A stretch of DNA of 6,365 nucleotides from Alphaproteobacteria bacterium (GTDB lineage Bacteria; Pseudomonadota; Alphaproteobacteria; Sphingomonadales; Rhodothalassiaceae), in NCBI GenBank assembly GCA_003695555.1, contig RFIU01000162.1, forward strand, positions 1-6,365. Direction: 5' to 3'. This document shows positions 5,938 through 6,365 of this stretch, piece after piece. The position numbers and the translations under genes are program-made. A model generated the notes under the pieces. The model ran no database searches and was not told the DNA's origin. It was given only the letters and a program-made list of their open reading frames with translations. Every line of letters begins with the position of its first letter. Position 1 is the first letter of the stretch.

Positions 5938-5991
5938 ACGAGCGTCGCGACCGGCCCGGCGCGATGCACACCAAATGATGGACCGAAAAGC

Positions 5992-6339
5992 ATGGAAACC
6001 GTCGTTCTCGTCATTCATCTGATTCTCGCGATCGCGCTGGTCGGGGTGATTCTGCTTCAACAATCGGAAGGCGGCGCGCTCGGCATCGGCGGCGGTGGCG
6101 GCGGTGGCGGACTGTTCAGCGCCCGCGGCGCGGCCAATCTGCTGACCCGCACAACCGCGGTGCTCGCCGCACTCTTTCTCGCCACCTCGATCACCCTCGC
6201 GATTCTTGCCAAGGAACGCAGTCAGGGTCAGTCGGTGCTCGATCAGACGCCGGCAAGCGAGGCGCCCGCCGCTCCCTCCTCGCCATCAGGGACGCCGCCG
6301 GAAAAGAAGCCGGAGCCGAGCGTTCCCGAGCCGAACTGA
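5992..6339 (+). CDS. secG: Protein translocase subunit SecG
   Basis: This 115-residue inner-membrane protein is the small accessory subunit of the SecYEG channel, which aids SecA-driven export. It has two hydrophobic helices (about residues 3-22 and 53-73) joined by a conserved loop with LLQQSEGGALG (21-31), a glycine run (33-40) and LFSARGAANLLTRTTAVLA (41-59). These are hallmark SecG motifs, and the glycine-rich loop is common in Alphaproteobacteria. The tail after residue 75 is Pro/Glu/Ala-rich and low in complexity, as usual in this group. ATG 5992 is the only in-frame start near the first helix and gives the typical METVVLVIH beginning. It has no clear Shine-Dalgarno, only GGACCG about 6 bases upstream, which may mean modest translation. 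It lies downstream of tpiA and may share its transcript. Confidence 0.97.
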   Translation: METVVLVIHLILAIALVGVILLQQSEGGALGIGGGGGGGGLFSARGAANLLTRTTAVLAALFLATSITLAILAKERSQGQSVLDQTPASEAPAAPSSPSGTPPEKKPEPSVPEPN

Positions 6340-6365
6340 ATTGCAAGGGCCGCCGGGCGGAACAC

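Noticed and set aside
5975..6022. A 15-codon ORF overlapping the secG start
   Set aside because: It has no ribosome site and no recognisable content, and it overlaps the well-supported secG frame.
1..6365. CRISPR array, tRNA or rRNA genes, insertion sequence, prophage, toxin-antitoxin or defence genes
   Set aside because: None seen on either strand: no spaced repeats, no transposase or nuclease motifs, no clover-leaf or rRNA signatures. All intact genes are housekeeping.

Overview
No undescribed system is visible here. The window is a housekeeping stretch of an alphaproteobacterial chromosome. The base composition is GC-rich (about two thirds by eye, not computed). The block tpiA-secG divergent from ppiD-trpE, with trpG close by, is characteristic of Alphaproteobacteria, probably Hyphomicrobiales/Rhodobacterales-like. 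The genus cannot be named from the sequence alone.

Layout from left to right. The first 63 bases hold the first 21 codons of trpG on the minus strand (anthranilate synthase glutaminase subunit); the rest lies outside the window. A 159-bp spacer then separates trpG from a divergently transcribed yibQ-type gene at 223-1179 (+), a membrane-anchored divergent polysaccharide deacetylase of unknown substrate. That gene converges on trpE at 1217-2764 (-), anthranilate synthase component I, with 37 bp between the stops. Upstream of trpE on the same strand is ppiD at 2867-4798 (-), an inner-membrane periplasmic chaperone of the SurA/PpiD type. A 281-bp divergent spacer follows. Then come tpiA at 5080-5853 (+), triosephosphate isomerase, and secG at 5992-6339 (+), a SecYEG translocon subunit. 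The last 26 bases hold no recognisable gene.

How the genes relate. TrpE and TrpG form one enzyme (chorismate + glutamine to anthranilate), yet their genes are separated by a gene on the opposite strand. A simple trpE-trpG message would therefore have to run antisense through yibQ, and trpG probably has its own promoter. PpiD and SecG both act at the Sec export pathway, one folding substrates as they emerge and the other assisting translocation; YibQ is probably also an envelope protein. TpiA is cytosolic glycolysis/gluconeogenesis.

All five complete genes, and the visible part of trpG, look intact and have normal family motifs. What remains for a second look is mostly non-coding: hairpins in the tpiA leader, a palindrome plus hairpin in the tpiA-secG spacer, a possible translation-coupled mini-ORF before yibQ, a nine-G tract after ppiD, and the lack of any tryptophan-rich leader before trpE or trpG. 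All promoter calls are weak, made by eye.
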